A DNA stretch of 64,000 nucleotides, from the NCBI RefSeq assembly GCF_024172165.1, contig NZ_JAMZEB010000002.1:1757501-1821500 (forward strand), read 5' to 3'. Positions 49,665-58,899 of this stretch are shown piece by piece. The notes under the pieces were generated by a model. It made no database searches and was not told the DNA's origin. It was given only the letters and a program-made list of their open reading frames with translations. This DNA comes from Nonomuraea thailandensis. Lineage in GTDB: Bacteria; Actinomycetota; Actinomycetes; Streptosporangiales; Streptosporangiaceae. Each line of letters starts with the position of its first letter. The first letter of the stretch is position 1. Both the position numbers and the translations under genes were made by a program.

Positions 49665-50414
49665 TCAGGGGGCGAGGTTGGCCAGGCGTTCGAGGGCCGC
49701 CAGGTCGCCCGCGAACACGTTCTCGTCCACGTCGTGGTCCGGCAGCCCCGCCACCCTGGCGGAGCTGGTGAACTGCCAGAAGTCCCAGCCCGTCGCGCCG
49801 GGGAGAGGCGCCGGCGGGGTCCGGCCGTAGCGGGCCAGCCGGACGCGGTGCCGTCCGAGCGCGGTGCTGCCCGCCATGCACCGGTCGACGAAGCTCCTCT
49901 GCGTGTACACGGTGGGCGCGACGCCGGTCACGCTCTCGACCCGGCCGATGAAGGCCAGCACCCGCTTGACCAGGACGGCGGGCTCGGCGCCGCACGCGCC
50001 CTCCACGTCCACCTCCAGCGGCAGCTCGTACGGATGAGTGCCGTCGAGGCCGTGCCCGCGCACCGTGCTCAGGAAGTGATCGGCCTGCGCGACGCCGTCC
50101 TGGTGGTGCAGGAAGTAGTGGTAGGCGGTGCGGATCAGCCGCACGCGGCGCGCGCCGGCCAGATCGCGGGCGAACCAGGGGTTCACCCACTTGCTCCGAT
50201 GGCCCTCGGTGGCCTTGATGGAGACGAACTTCTGCCCGCTCGCCGCCAGCGCCCGCCAGTCGATCGGCTGCTCCCCCGGATGGTTGTGCCCGGAGATGTC
50301 GATGCCGTGCACGGCGTAGCCCCCGGGCCCGGTCGTGGCCCGGGCGGGGGAGGCGGGCAGGAGCGCCCCGGTGAGGAGGATCGGCAGGATCGCGCCCCGC
50401 CAGAGAGGTGACAT
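49665..50414 (-). CDS. Secreted GH25 lysozyme (muramidase)
   Basis: 249 residues. Signal peptide (about 1-27, ending PARA-TT). GH25 barrel with GYAVHGIDISGHNHPGEQPIDW (catalytic Asp), FVSIKATEG, AYHYF and LEVDVEG (second Asp/Glu pair), ending GWDFWQFTSSARVAGLPDHDVDENVFAGDLAALERL. It hydrolyses peptidoglycan between MurNAc and GlcNAc. No wall-binding domain. Could serve growth, competition or morphogenesis. Confidence 0.94.
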   Translation of the reverse strand: MSPLWRGAILPILLTGALLPASPARATTGPGGYAVHGIDISGHNHPGEQPIDWRALAASGQKFVSIKATEGHRSKWVNPWFARDLAGARRVRLIRTAYHYFLHHQDGVAQADHFLSTVRGHGLDGTHPYELPLEVDVEGACGAEPAVLVKRVLAFIGRVESVTGVAPTVYTQRSFVDRCMAGSTALGRHRVRLARYGRTPPAPLPGATGWDFWQFTSSARVAGLPDHDVDENVFAGDLAALERLANLAP

Positions 50415-50482
50415 CGGGCAATCATATGGCTACAGAGAGTGTCCGGCCGAACCGCCGGAAGGTGGCGTGCGTACCTCACCAC

Positions 50483-50977
50483 ATGCGGTGGAAGACGGCA
50501 AGGGTGGCGCTGCTCGGCCTGCTGCTGGCGGCGGGCTGCGCCGCGGCGGCGGAGACGGAGAAGGCGTACGCGCAGGCGGACGTGACCTTCAACCAGGAGA
50601 TGATCACGCATCACCAGCAGACGATCCAGCTCGCCGAGGCGGCGGCCGGGCGGGCGGGCAGCTCGTACGTGCGCGACCTCGCCGGGAAGCTCATCCCGGA
50701 GGAGCGGGCGGACATCGCGATGATGGAGTCCTGGCTGCGGTCCTGGAACGAGACGGTGCCGGTGAAACCGGTCGCCGCCATGGGGGCGGACCTGCCCGAG
50801 GGCGACGCCTTCGACGGCGCGTGGCTCAGGGCGCTGTCGGAGCACCTGCACCACGGCGTGATGATGGCCGAGACCGTGCGGAAGTCCGGCAGGCACGGGC
50901 CCACGCTGGAGCTGGCCGGGAAGATCATCCAGGTGCAGAACGCGGAGCTGAAGGAGATCGGCGAGCGGCTGGCATGA
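50483..50977 (+). CDS. DUF305 lipoprotein
   Basis: 164 residues from ATG 50483, which starts a perfect lipoprotein signal (RWKTARVALLGLLLAAGC, Cys 19). The mature part is a helical DUF305 domain with ADVTFNQEMITHHQQTIQLAE and ALSEHLHHGVMMAETVRKSG, whose paired His/Met residues could bind metal; DUF305 proteins are often linked to copper handling. Two upstream in-frame starts (50408, 50426) would add a charged tail before the signal. Confidence 0.88.
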   Translation: MRWKTARVALLGLLLAAGCAAAAETEKAYAQADVTFNQEMITHHQQTIQLAEAAAGRAGSSYVRDLAGKLIPEERADIAMMESWLRSWNETVPVKPVAAMGADLPEGDAFDGAWLRALSEHLHHGVMMAETVRKSGRHGPTLELAGKIIQVQNAELKEIGERLA

Positions 50978-51027
50978 CCGCACGCGCGGTGCCGCCCTTG
51001 GGCCACGAGAGCGCCCAGGGCAACATC

Positions 51028-51117
51028 AGGCCAGGTGGCCGGGCGCCTTGAGGGGCACCCGGCCGGGCGCTACAAGGGTCAGCCGGCCGGGCGCCGTAGG
51101 GGTCAGCCGGCCGGGCG
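51028..51117. repeat. Four degenerate 24-bp tandem repeats between convergent genes
   Basis: An 18-base core close to GGGTCAGCCGGCCGGGCG recurs with 24-bp spacing at 51028, 51052, 51076 and 51100; the last two cores are identical. Each contains a GGCCGG palindromic core. The last copy includes the stop codon of the GH92 gene. May act as a bidirectional transcription end. Confidence 0.8.
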
Positions 51118-54100
51118 TTGCACCTCCAGGCGTACTCTGGCCAGCCAGGCGCCCCAGCCGTCCTGCGGCCGGCTGTCCGCGAGGCGCAGGTAGAACGTGC
51201 GCCCGCCGCCGACCTCGACGGTCCGCTGCTGCCGGTTGGACAGGTCGCGCACGTTCGCGTCCTCCCGCAGCACCGTCCGCCAGCTCTGGTTGTCAGGCGA
51301 GACCTGCACCAGGAACTGGTTGCCGATGTCCAGCGTCAGCGAGCCCGCGCTCGCCCCGGCCGGCAGCTCGAACCGGTAGACGGCGTGGCTGTCGCCGTCG
51401 GTGAAGCGGGCCCGCCCGTCGTGGACCGTGCCGTCGAGCTGCGAGCCGTCCTCGTCGAACAGCCAGGGCTCCTCGGCCGGGGTGCCGGGCGTGAACTCCA
51501 CGGTGTCGCCCACCACCGTGACCGCCACCTGCCCGCTCGTCGTGCCCAGCCCGGAGACCGCCGACAGCCGTACCGGATGGCTGCCGGGAGCCGCCGCGGC
51601 CGGCACCGTCACCTGGAACGGCACCACCTGCGACGCGCCGGCCGCGAGCGGCCCGAACGGGGCGGAGCCCGGCTGGACGGCCCAGCCCTGCGGCCCCGTC
51701 GCGGTCAGCTCGCCGCCGGCGGGCCGATCGGCGTGGTTGGCCACCGTCACCGGCAGCGTCACGGTCTCCCCGGGCGCGGCGAACGCCCCCTCGGCATCGA
51801 CGACCAGCGGAGACGTCTCCGCCCGCGCCGGGGCGAGCAGCTCGATCTCGGCCAGCGACGCCCCGCCGGCGCCGGTGAACCTGACCCGGTAGTGCTCGTA
51901 CGCCCCCGGCTTGGCGATCCTGAACGGCCGGGTCTGCAACCGCCACGGGAAGCTCTCGCCGGATCGCTCGTCGAGCACCTGCCACGCCTGGCCGTCCTTG
52001 GAGCCCTCCAGCACCCAGCCCGCCGGGTCCTGGCCCTCCTGCGCGCCCGAGGTGAGCGTGTAGAAGCTCACCCGCCGCTCGGCGGGCAGGTCGTAGCGGA
52101 CCCACTCGGGCAGCGCCGCCCGGGTGGCCGAGCTGTCGTCGAACAGCGCGCCCACGTCGGCGCCGCCCGCGCCGGACGCCGTGCCGCGGCCCGGGCCCGT
52201 GACGTCGCGCAGCGGCGCGGGGACGCGGTCGTCGCGGGTGATCGAGGGCGGCGCGGCGTCGGGGCCGGTGCCCCATCGCGACGGCCTCGGCCCCATCTCG
52301 AACACCAGCTCGCCGCCTTCGGCGATCAGGTCGTGCGGCAGGTACGTCCTGCCGTACGGCCTGCCGTTGATTTTCAGCCCCTGCACGTAGACGTTGCGCT
52401 CGCTGTTGCCCGGCGCCCTGACGACCAGCTTCCTGCCGTTCTCCAGCCGCACCGTCGCCTTCTCGAACAGCGGCGAGCCGATCGCGTAGTACGGGCTGCC
52501 CATCTGCAGCGGGTAGAAGCCCAGCGCGCCGAACACCTGCCACGCCGACATCTCCCCGTTGTCCTCGTCGCCCGGGTAGCCCTGGCCGATCTCGCTGCCC
52601 AGGTACAGCCGCGACAGCGCCTCGCGCACCCTGGCCTGCGTCTTCCACGGCTGGCCGGCGTAGTCGTACATGTAGGCGATGTGGTGCGAGGGCTGGTTGC
52701 TGTGCCCGTACTGGCCCATGCGCACGTCCCTGGCCTCGCGCATCTCGTGGATGACGCCGCCGTACGAGCCGGGGAACAGCGCCGTCTCCTGCGTGGCGAA
52801 GAACGTGTCCAGCTTGTCCGCCAGCCTGCCGGCGCCGCCGTACAGGTTGGCCAGGCCGCGGCCGTCCTGGGGGACGTGGAAGGCCATGTTCCAGCCGTTC
52901 GTCTCGGTGTAGTCGAAGCCCCACGTACGCGGGTCGTACGCGCCCGGCTTGCGGCGGAACGACCCGTCGGCGTTCCTGCCCTGGAAGAAGCCCGTCGCCG
53001 GGTCGAACAGGTGCACGTAGTTGAGCGCCCGGTCCCGGAAGTATTCGTACTCCTCCAGGTAGCGGGCCCGTTTCGCGCCCGTGGAGCGCCCGGCCAGGGC
53101 CCTGGCCATGTTCGCGATGCCGAAGTCGTTGATGTAGCCGTCCATCGCCCACGACATCGCCTCGCCGGTGGACTGGACGGTCGTGTACCCGAGGAACGCG
53201 GACGTGGCCAGGCCCTTGCGGCCCACGTTCCGGCTGGGCGGCACGACCGTGGCGTTCTTGACCGCGGCGGCGTACGCGGCCTCGGCGTCGAACCCCGGCA
53301 CCCCCTTCAGGTACGCGTCGGCGAAGGCCACGTCGGAGCTGGTGCCGACCATCAGGTCGGCGTACCCCGGCGACGACCAGCGCGAGATCCAGCCGCCGTC
53401 CAGGTACTGCTGGACGAACCCGGCCGCCATCTCACCGGCGGCCCGCGGCGTGAGCAGCGCGTACGCCGGCCACGTCGTCCGGTAGGTGTCCCAGAAGCCG
53501 TTGTTGACGTACACCTTCCCGTCCGCCACCCGCGCGCCCGTCTCGGCCGGCGTGCTGGGCGGGGTGGCGGTCGCCGACTGCACGGCGTGCCGGTACACCG
53601 GCGCGGCGGCCGTGCCGGTGTTCTCGAAGCCCGAGTTCGGATACAGGAACAGCCGGTACAGGTTGGAGTAGAGCGTGACGAGCTGGTCCCTGCTCGCCCC
53701 CTCCACCTCGATGACGCCGAGCTTGGCGTCCCACGCCCGGCGCGCCCGCTCGCTGACCGACTCCAGCGTGTCGGAGGCGGCGATCTCCAGCTCCAGGTTC
53801 CTGCGCGCCTGCTCCACGCTGATCAGCGAGGAGGCGATGCGCATGGACACCGTGCGCGACGGGCCGGCGTCGAAGGCGAGGTAGCCGAGCACGTTGTCGC
53901 GGCCCTGCCCGGTGAGCCTGCCGCCGCCGGTGACCGGGCGGTCGAAGACGGCGTGGAAGAACATCCGGGTGGCGCCCGTGGACAGGTCGCTGCGTACGTC
54001 GGAGTAGCCGGTGACCACCCCGGCGGCGACGTCGAGCGTGAGGCCGCCGCTGTTGTTCACGTTGTCGAAGATCAGTTTCGCCGAGGAGCCCGGGAACGTG

Positions 54101-55839
54101 AAGCGGGCCAGCGCCGCGTGGTCGGCCGGGGCGAGCTCGGTCGTGATCCCGTTGTCGAACGTGACCGCGTACAGGTGCGGGCGCGCGACCTCGCGCTCGT
54201 GCCGGAAGGGCAGCGCGCGGGCGGTGCGCGACGGGTCCGGCGCGCCCTCGGCCGCCGACGGCATGAACTGGAACGTCTGCCGGTCGCCCATCCACGGGCT
54301 CGGCTCGTGGCTGGCGGTGAACGCCTGGATCTCCGGCTGGTTGGCGGCGTTGTTGGCGCGGTGGTACTCGTACAGCCAGCTCGTCGAGCCCGCGTCGGTC
54401 ATCGGGGTCCAGAAGTTGAACCCGTGCGGGACCGCGGTGGCCGGGAAGTTGTTGCCCCGGGAGAAGCCGCCGGTGGAGTGCGTTCCCCGGGTGGTGACCA
54501 CGTGGTCGGAGAGGCTTCTGTGCGGCGCGCGCCCCTCGTACGGCTGCCGCCTGCGCTCGGAGACGATCCTGATGTCGTCCACCCAGCCCCGGAACCCGGC
54601 CATGCCCGCCGGGCTGTCGTAGGACACCAGGATGCGGGTGATCCGCTTGCCCCTGGCCACCCGGCCGATCTCGGCGCGCTTGAAGTTCCACTGGCCGGCG
54701 TAGAGGGTCCTGGACTCGCCCTGCTGCCGCGCGGCCAGCCGGACGCCGTGCTGGTCCACCGCCTTCAGGTCGCTCAGGCGGGTGCCGTCGTCGAAGGCCA
54801 GGTCCACCGAGACGTACGTGCTGGGATAGCGCAGGTCGGCCGCCGTGAACTCGGGGAAGACCAGGTACGACAGCTCCGTGGTGGACGTCACCGGCAGGTC
54901 CACCTCGAACACCTTGTTCAGGGAACGGCCGCCGGACGCGGAGGTGGTGGCGCCCGCGTACTGCAGGGCCCGCAGCCCCGTGAAGCCGGCGCGCGGCTTG
55001 GAGACGTATCCGCCCGTCGGGCCCGTGCCCACCTGGCTGCGCATGTCGCTGGGCGGGCGGGGGCCGCTGCCGCCGTCCGACAGCTCCCACTCGGCGAGCT
55101 GCAGGGTCGAGCCTTCGCCGATGCGGGTGACGTTCAGCCGGTAGTGGGCGTACGCGGTGGTGTTGCCGAAGCGGTACTCCTTGCGCTGGTGGCGGGCGGT
55201 GAAGGTCTCGCCGGCGCGGGCGTCGAGGGTGGTCCAGGCCTGGCCGTCGTGCGAGCCCTGCAGCTCCCAGTCGCGCGGGTCGCGCTCGGGGGCGTCGTCG
55301 GCGGAGGTCAGCGCGTAGTGCACGACCGCGACGGGCTCGGACAGGTCGTACCGCGCCCAGCCGGTGCCGGTGAACACCAGCCACTTGGTGTTGGCGTCGG
55401 TGTCGGCCAGGTTCTCCTTCACCTCGCCCGCGGCCGCGTGCTCGCCGCTCGCCCGCACCTGGGCGATCTTGTCGGTGACGCTGCCCTCGATGCCGCCGGG
55501 CAGGGTCCCGGTGACGTTCTGGGCCTTCTCGGCGGTGTTGAGCCAGGTCGGCTGCGGGTCGCCGTCCTCGAAGGAGGTGGCGAAGGCCGCGCCTTCCGCT
55601 CTGGCCAGTTCCTGGCCGTCACGCGCGGCCCTGCGCGCCTCACCGGCGGGCGGAGCCGGCTCGGCCGCTTCCGGGCCGGGCGGCGGGCTGTAGGACGGGC
55701 CGGGGGAGGGGGTGCCCGAAGGGCCTGGGTTGGGAATGGGCTCCGGACCTTTCTGCGCGGTGAGTGCGGCGGTGGCGGGAGCCGCGAGGGCGAGGGCGAG
55801 GAGAGGGGATAAGAGTGCTGTCAGGACGGATCGCTTCAT
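51103..55839 (-). CDS. Giant secreted GH92 alpha-mannosidase with two discoidin domains and NEW3 domain
   Basis: 1578 residues. Signal peptide (about 1-25), Pro-rich linker, discoidin-like domain (about 110-250), a further beta-sandwich (about 265-420), then the GH92 catalytic region (about 430-1140) with GTHSTGGFSRGNNFPATAVPHGFNFWTPMTDAG and the family signature GYPGDEDNGEMSAWQVFGALGFYPLQMGSPYYAIGSP. A second discoidin domain (about 1210-1335), a NEW3-type domain (about 1345-1440) and a C-terminal carbohydrate-binding-like module follow. GH92 are calcium-dependent exo-alpha-mannosidases for fungal or plant mannans and N-glycans. AAAGG precedes ATG 55839. Two LacI-type palindromes lie upstream. 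Confidence 0.95.
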   Translation of the reverse strand: MKRSVLTALLSPLLALALAAPATAALTAQKGPEPIPNPGPSGTPSPGPSYSPPPGPEAAEPAPPAGEARRAARDGQELARAEGAAFATSFEDGDPQPTWLNTAEKAQNVTGTLPGGIEGSVTDKIAQVRASGEHAAAGEVKENLADTDANTKWLVFTGTGWARYDLSEPVAVVHYALTSADDAPERDPRDWELQGSHDGQAWTTLDARAGETFTARHQRKEYRFGNTTAYAHYRLNVTRIGEGSTLQLAEWELSDGGSGPRPPSDMRSQVGTGPTGGYVSKPRAGFTGLRALQYAGATTSASGGRSLNKVFEVDLPVTSTTELSYLVFPEFTAADLRYPSTYVSVDLAFDDGTRLSDLKAVDQHGVRLAARQQGESRTLYAGQWNFKRAEIGRVARGKRITRILVSYDSPAGMAGFRGWVDDIRIVSERRRQPYEGRAPHRSLSDHVVTTRGTHSTGGFSRGNNFPATAVPHGFNFWTPMTDAGSTSWLYEYHRANNAANQPEIQAFTASHEPSPWMGDRQTFQFMPSAAEGAPDPSRTARALPFRHEREVARPHLYAVTFDNGITTELAPADHAALARFTFPGSSAKLIFDNVNNSGGLTLDVAAGVVTGYSDVRSDLSTGATRMFFHAVFDRPVTGGGRLTGQGRDNVLGYLAFDAGPSRTVSMRIASSLISVEQARRNLELEIAASDTLESVSERARRAWDAKLGVIEVEGASRDQLVTLYSNLYRLFLYPNSGFENTGTAAAPVYRHAVQSATATPPSTPAETGARVADGKVYVNNGFWDTYRTTWPAYALLTPRAAGEMAAGFVQQYLDGGWISRWSSPGYADLMVGTSSDVAFADAYLKGVPGFDAEAAYAAAVKNATVVPPSRNVGRKGLATSAFLGYTTVQSTGEAMSWAMDGYINDFGIANMARALAGRSTGAKRARYLEEYEYFRDRALNYVHLFDPATGFFQGRNADGSFRRKPGAYDPRTWGFDYTETNGWNMAFHVPQDGRGLANLYGGAGRLADKLDTFFATQETALFPGSYGGVIHEMREARDVRMGQYGHSNQPSHHIAYMYDYAGQPWKTQARVREALSRLYLGSEIGQGYPGDEDNGEMSAWQVFGALGFYPLQMGSPYYAIGSPLFEKATVRLENGRKLVVRAPGNSERNVYVQGLKINGRPYGRTYLPHDLIAEGGELVFEMGPRPSRWGTGPDAAPPSITRDDRVPAPLRDVTGPGRGTASGAGGADVGALFDDSSATRAALPEWVRYDLPAERRVSFYTLTSGAQEGQDPAGWVLEGSKDGQAWQVLDERSGESFPWRLQTRPFRIAKPGAYEHYRVRFTGAGGASLAEIELLAPARAETSPLVVDAEGAFAAPGETVTLPVTVANHADRPAGGELTATGPQGWAVQPGSAPFGPLAAGASQVVPFQVTVPAAAAPGSHPVRLSAVSGLGTTSGQVAVTVVGDTVEFTPGTPAEEPWLFDEDGSQLDGTVHDGRARFTDGDSHAVYRFELPAGASAGSLTLDIGNQFLVQVSPDNQSWRTVLREDANVRDLSNRQQRTVEVGGGRTFYLRLADSRPQDGWGAWLARVRLEVQRPAG

Positions 55840-55865
55840 CGGGGACCTTTCCGCAGGTCGGCAGG

Positions 55866-55895
55866 CCAGTACCAATAATCTGACAACGTTGTCAA
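55866..55895 (-). promoter_or_regulatory. GH92 promoter with LacI-type operator
   Basis: On the minus strand TTGACA (55890-55895), 18 bases, TACTGG (55866-55871). TGACAACGTTGTCA (55881-55894) is a perfect 14-bp palindrome with central CG overlapping the -35, the classic form of a LacI-family operator. Confidence 0.7.
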
Positions 55896-55939
55896 CCCCG
55901 ATCTGGTACGAAAGTTTCACCCGGGGGACCCGCTGTCAA

Positions 55940-55951
55940 GACAGCGCTGTC
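55940..55951. promoter_or_regulatory. Second LacI-like palindrome upstream of GH92
   Basis: GACAGCGCTGTC is a perfect 12-bp palindrome with central CG, 46 bases upstream of the first. Spacing of about 4.5 to 5.5 helical turns between centres would suit looping or cooperative binding. Confidence 0.5.
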
Positions 55952-56020
55952 ATGCAACGCGAAGGGAGGACCCCGCTCACAGCAAGGTCCTCCAGCGTGC
56001 GGCCTGCCGGCCCTGTGCGG

Positions 56021-57619
56021 TTACGGCCTGACCAGGATGACGTTCCCCAGGGACCGCTGGCCCGCCGCGTCCGACGGCCTGTTCACGATCCCGCCGCCCG
56101 ACGTGACCATGACACTCGACCCGCCACCGTCGAGGTTCATCGCCTCCCGGGCCCCGAGCAGCTTCATCAGCTCGGCCGTCTGCGCCACCCCGAGCCCTTC
56201 GCTGTACCCGTCCTGCCGCCCGTCCACGACCACCAGCATGAGCCGCCCCCGGGAGTCCATCCCGATCATGGAGCGGGGGTTGGCGCGGACGGTCCAGTTG
56301 TAGGTGAACGTCTGATCGCTGCCCTCCCGGATCACGCCGTCGGCCGCCGCGTTCACCGACACCCGGCCGTCCCGTACGAGGGAGGGGCCGACCTGGAGGA
56401 TCGTGGTGTCGGGGGTCAGCGCCACCCGCCGGCCCCTGCCGTCCTCGACGCGCTCGCTCACCTTGAGCCGCTCGCCCGCCTCGGCGTGCTCCAGCAGCCA
56501 TGCCGCGCTGTCGCCGATGGCCTGGACGACGGAGCCGCCGGCGGGCACGGCGGTGCCGCGCGAGGGGTTCACCGCGGTGACCGTGCCGCGGGCGTCCAGC
56601 ACGGCCTCGGCTCCCGCGCCGGCGGGCGGCGTGCCCCACTCGGGGGTGAACAGCACGAGCTCGCTCGCGTCCGTGCACTTGAGGTCGTGCTGCGGCTTCT
56701 CGGTGGGCAGGTCGCCGCCCACTCCGCCGCAGTTCCAGATCTCGCCGGGCACCCGGTTCACGCCGTCGATCTCGACGCTGTCCCGGCCGGCCCGCAGGGT
56801 GACGCGGGCCGTGTACGTGTCCACGTCCACCGCGCGCCCACCCTTGGTGATCTTGATCCCGGCGCGGCCCTGGGTGGCGGAGCCGATCAGCCTGCCGTCC
56901 TTGACGTACATGCCGCCCGGCGCGCTGTTGTAGAACCACTGCGCGTTGATCCCGGCCAGCGCGCCCGCCGCGGCGGCCAGGTCGGTCAGCTTCTCCGTGC
57001 CGTTCAGCGTGGCGCCGAAGTCGGTGCCGACCGTGCCGCGGAACTGCCGGAAGTCCACCCGGAGCACGTGCACCTTCTGCGGGGCCCCCGGGTCGGTGCC
57101 GTCCTGGGCGGTGTAGCGGGTGCCGCCCGCGAAGCCGGCCGCCCTGATCGCCGACAGCGCGGTGGCGGCCTCGGCGCTGGTGGCGTACTGACCGACGCGG
57201 ACGGTCCAGCCGAGCGTCCCGGCGGGGCGGTCGGCGAACGCGGCCGTGGTGACCTCCTCGGTGCGCGGCTCGAAGCCCTTCTCCCGCACCGCCGCCGCCA
57301 CCCGGTCGGCGATCTCCCTCGCGCCCAGGGCGGTGCCGGCCGTGTTGAGCGGCCCGTCGATCGTGCCCGGCAGGTACACGTGCACGGTCCAGTGGTCGCC
57401 GGCGTCCTTGGCGCCGAGCGACATCGAGGTCAGGGTCACGCCGGGCGCCACCGTCGTGGTCACCGGCGGGGCGCTCAGCGGCAGCTTCCCGCCGAAGAAG
57501 GAGCCGGGCGGCGTGGCCGCCGCTGTGGCCGCCGCTGTGGCCGCCGCTGTGGCCGGCGTCGCGCCCGCGGCCAGCAGGGTCACGGCCGCCGCGACGGCGG
57601 AGAGGGTGTTGCGGTGCAT
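56021..57619 (-). CDS. Secreted phosphodiester glycosidase family protein (NAGPA) with SPOR-like repeat
   Basis: 532 residues. Signal peptide (about 1-26), an Ala/Thr repeat linker (about 25-36), a SPOR-like segment (TLGWTVRVGQYATSAEAATALSAIRAAGF, about 135-165), then the NAGPA catalytic domain with INAQWFYNSAPGGMYVKDGRLIG, MIGMDSRGRLMLVVVDGRQ and EAMNLDGGGSSVMV. The family includes the mammalian enzyme that removes GlcNAc from mannose-6-phosphodiesters. The gene lies upstream of GH92 on the same strand, separated by 181 bases holding the GH92 promoter and operators. Confidence 0.9.
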   Translation of the reverse strand: MHRNTLSAVAAAVTLLAAGATPATAAATAAATAAATPPGSFFGGKLPLSAPPVTTTVAPGVTLTSMSLGAKDAGDHWTVHVYLPGTIDGPLNTAGTALGAREIADRVAAAVREKGFEPRTEEVTTAAFADRPAGTLGWTVRVGQYATSAEAATALSAIRAAGFAGGTRYTAQDGTDPGAPQKVHVLRVDFRQFRGTVGTDFGATLNGTEKLTDLAAAAGALAGINAQWFYNSAPGGMYVKDGRLIGSATQGRAGIKITKGGRAVDVDTYTARVTLRAGRDSVEIDGVNRVPGEIWNCGGVGGDLPTEKPQHDLKCTDASELVLFTPEWGTPPAGAGAEAVLDARGTVTAVNPSRGTAVPAGGSVVQAIGDSAAWLLEHAEAGERLKVSERVEDGRGRRVALTPDTTILQVGPSLVRDGRVSVNAAADGVIREGSDQTFTYNWTVRANPRSMIGMDSRGRLMLVVVDGRQDGYSEGLGVAQTAELMKLLGAREAMNLDGGGSSVMVTSGGGIVNRPSDAAGQRSLGNVILVRP

Positions 57620-57834
57620 GTACGTCCTCGGTCCAAGTGCGATCTGTCTGCCAGGGCAGTCAAGGGCCCGCCGATGAACGGCGGGCGCTGCCCGCGAAGC
57701 ACCCAGGTGAACAGCATCGGAGATCACGACCTGTTCGGCCGGCATGCTGTACGCGGCGGAGGCCGGTGCGCGGCACGCGGCTGGAGGCGGGCGCGCGACC
57801 GCGGCGGAAGCCGGCGCGCGGCACGTTCCGGCGA
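57620..57834. other. Intergenic region with a 22-bp imperfect direct repeat
   Basis: 215 bases between two minus-strand genes. GCGGAGGCCGGTGCGCGGCA at about 57757 recurs about 50 bases on as GCGGAAGCCGGCGCGCGGCA. A -35-like TTGACT (minus strand, about 57657) lies upstream of the phosphodiester glycosidase, but no clear -10 pairs with it. No gene seen. Confidence 0.4.
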
Positions 57835-58899
57835 TCACCCGCCGCCGTGCCGGGGCGACACCGCGGGCAGGGGCGCCTCCTGCGGATCGGCCCGGCCGCG
57901 GCGGACGAGGTACTCGGCGATCGCGAGGGCGGCCGCGCCGAGCAGCACCTCGCTGACGGTGGAGACCAGCCGGCTGGCCAGGGCCACCACCGCGGCGGCC
58001 GGGGTGGGCAGCACCACGCTCAGCGCGGCCGTGAGCACCGCCTCCCGGACGCCGATCCCGTCCGGGATGAACACGGCCGCGATGCCCACCGAGGTGGCGA
58101 GCGTGAACGCGCCGACGCACAGCAGCAGGGACCGGGACGCGGGCGCGCCCATCGCGATGGCCAGCGGCCACAGGTGCAGCCCCGTGACCACCCACGACAG
58201 GCTCTGCCAGGTGACCGCGAGCCGCACCCCCCGCACGGAGGCGGCCCGGGCCGCCGCGGGCCGGCGCAGCAGCCGCAGCAGCAGCGCGGAGCTCTGGTTG
58301 ACGAGTTGCGGGCGCACCAGGACGAGCACGATCAGCACGGCGGCCACGGCCAGCCACGCCGCTCGCGCCCCCAGCATCTGCACCCCCGCCAGCAGCCCGA
58401 CCGTGAACCCGCTCAGCAGCACCAGGCTCATGACGAGCGCCGCCGTGGTCATCAGCCTGCCGAAGGTGATGCCGTTGACCGTGGCGACCTTGGCGGTGGC
58501 GATCATGCCGGGCACCCGTCCGGGCAGGTACTTGGACAGGAAGCCGACGAAGAAGATCCGCACCACCCGCGGACCGCTGACCGGCGGGCCCAGCTCCAGC
58601 AGCACGACGCGCCAGGCGAGGAACCCGAGCGACAGCCCCGCCGTGCTCGCCAGCAGCGAGCCGCCGAGCAGCAGGGCGATCTCACCGGCGTCGCGCCGGG
58701 TGAACAGGATGCCGACCACGCTCCAGTCCAGCCGCGACATCGTCCAGACGATCGCGGCCAGGACGGCGACGGCGAACGCGGCGGCCAGCGCCCGCGCCAG
58801 CGGACGAGGCAGGCGCGGCAGGCGCGGCAGGCGCGGGAGGTGGGGCGGGCGCGGCAGGCCGGGCATCCTGAGACGGCGGGACGGGCCGGCCGGTCTCAC
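57835..58899 (-). CDS. LPG-synthase-TM/UPF0104-type membrane protein (flippase-like)
   Basis: 354 residues, about eight membrane helices, with the family segments FFVGFLSKYLPGRVPGMIATAKVA and IAAVFIPDGIGVREAVLTAAL (polar residues inside the membrane). These proteins form the membrane half of lysyl-PG synthase or stand alone beside glycosyltransferases, probably in lipid-linked glycan transfer or flipping. The N-terminus has four LPR-type repeats from a 9-bp repeat. GTG 58899 overlaps the glycosyltransferase stop (GTGA); ATG 58866 is an alternative. Confidence 0.87.
   Translation of the reverse strand: MRPAGPSRRLRMPGLPRPPHLPRLPRLPRLPRPLARALAAAFAVAVLAAIVWTMSRLDWSVVGILFTRRDAGEIALLLGGSLLASTAGLSLGFLAWRVVLLELGPPVSGPRVVRIFFVGFLSKYLPGRVPGMIATAKVATVNGITFGRLMTTAALVMSLVLLSGFTVGLLAGVQMLGARAAWLAVAAVLIVLVLVRPQLVNQSSALLLRLLRRPAAARAASVRGVRLAVTWQSLSWVVTGLHLWPLAIAMGAPASRSLLLCVGAFTLATSVGIAAVFIPDGIGVREAVLTAALSVVLPTPAAAVVALASRLVSTVSEVLLGAAALAIAEYLVRRGRADPQEAPLPAVSPRHGGG

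Noticed and set aside
51118..55812. A 1564-codon open frame on the plus strand antisense to the GH92 gene
   Set aside because: It mirrors a very GC-rich gene whose third positions are nearly all G or C, which leaves the antisense frame free of stops. Its product is low-complexity Arg/Gly/Ala/Val with no domain, while the minus strand gives a coherent multidomain enzyme.
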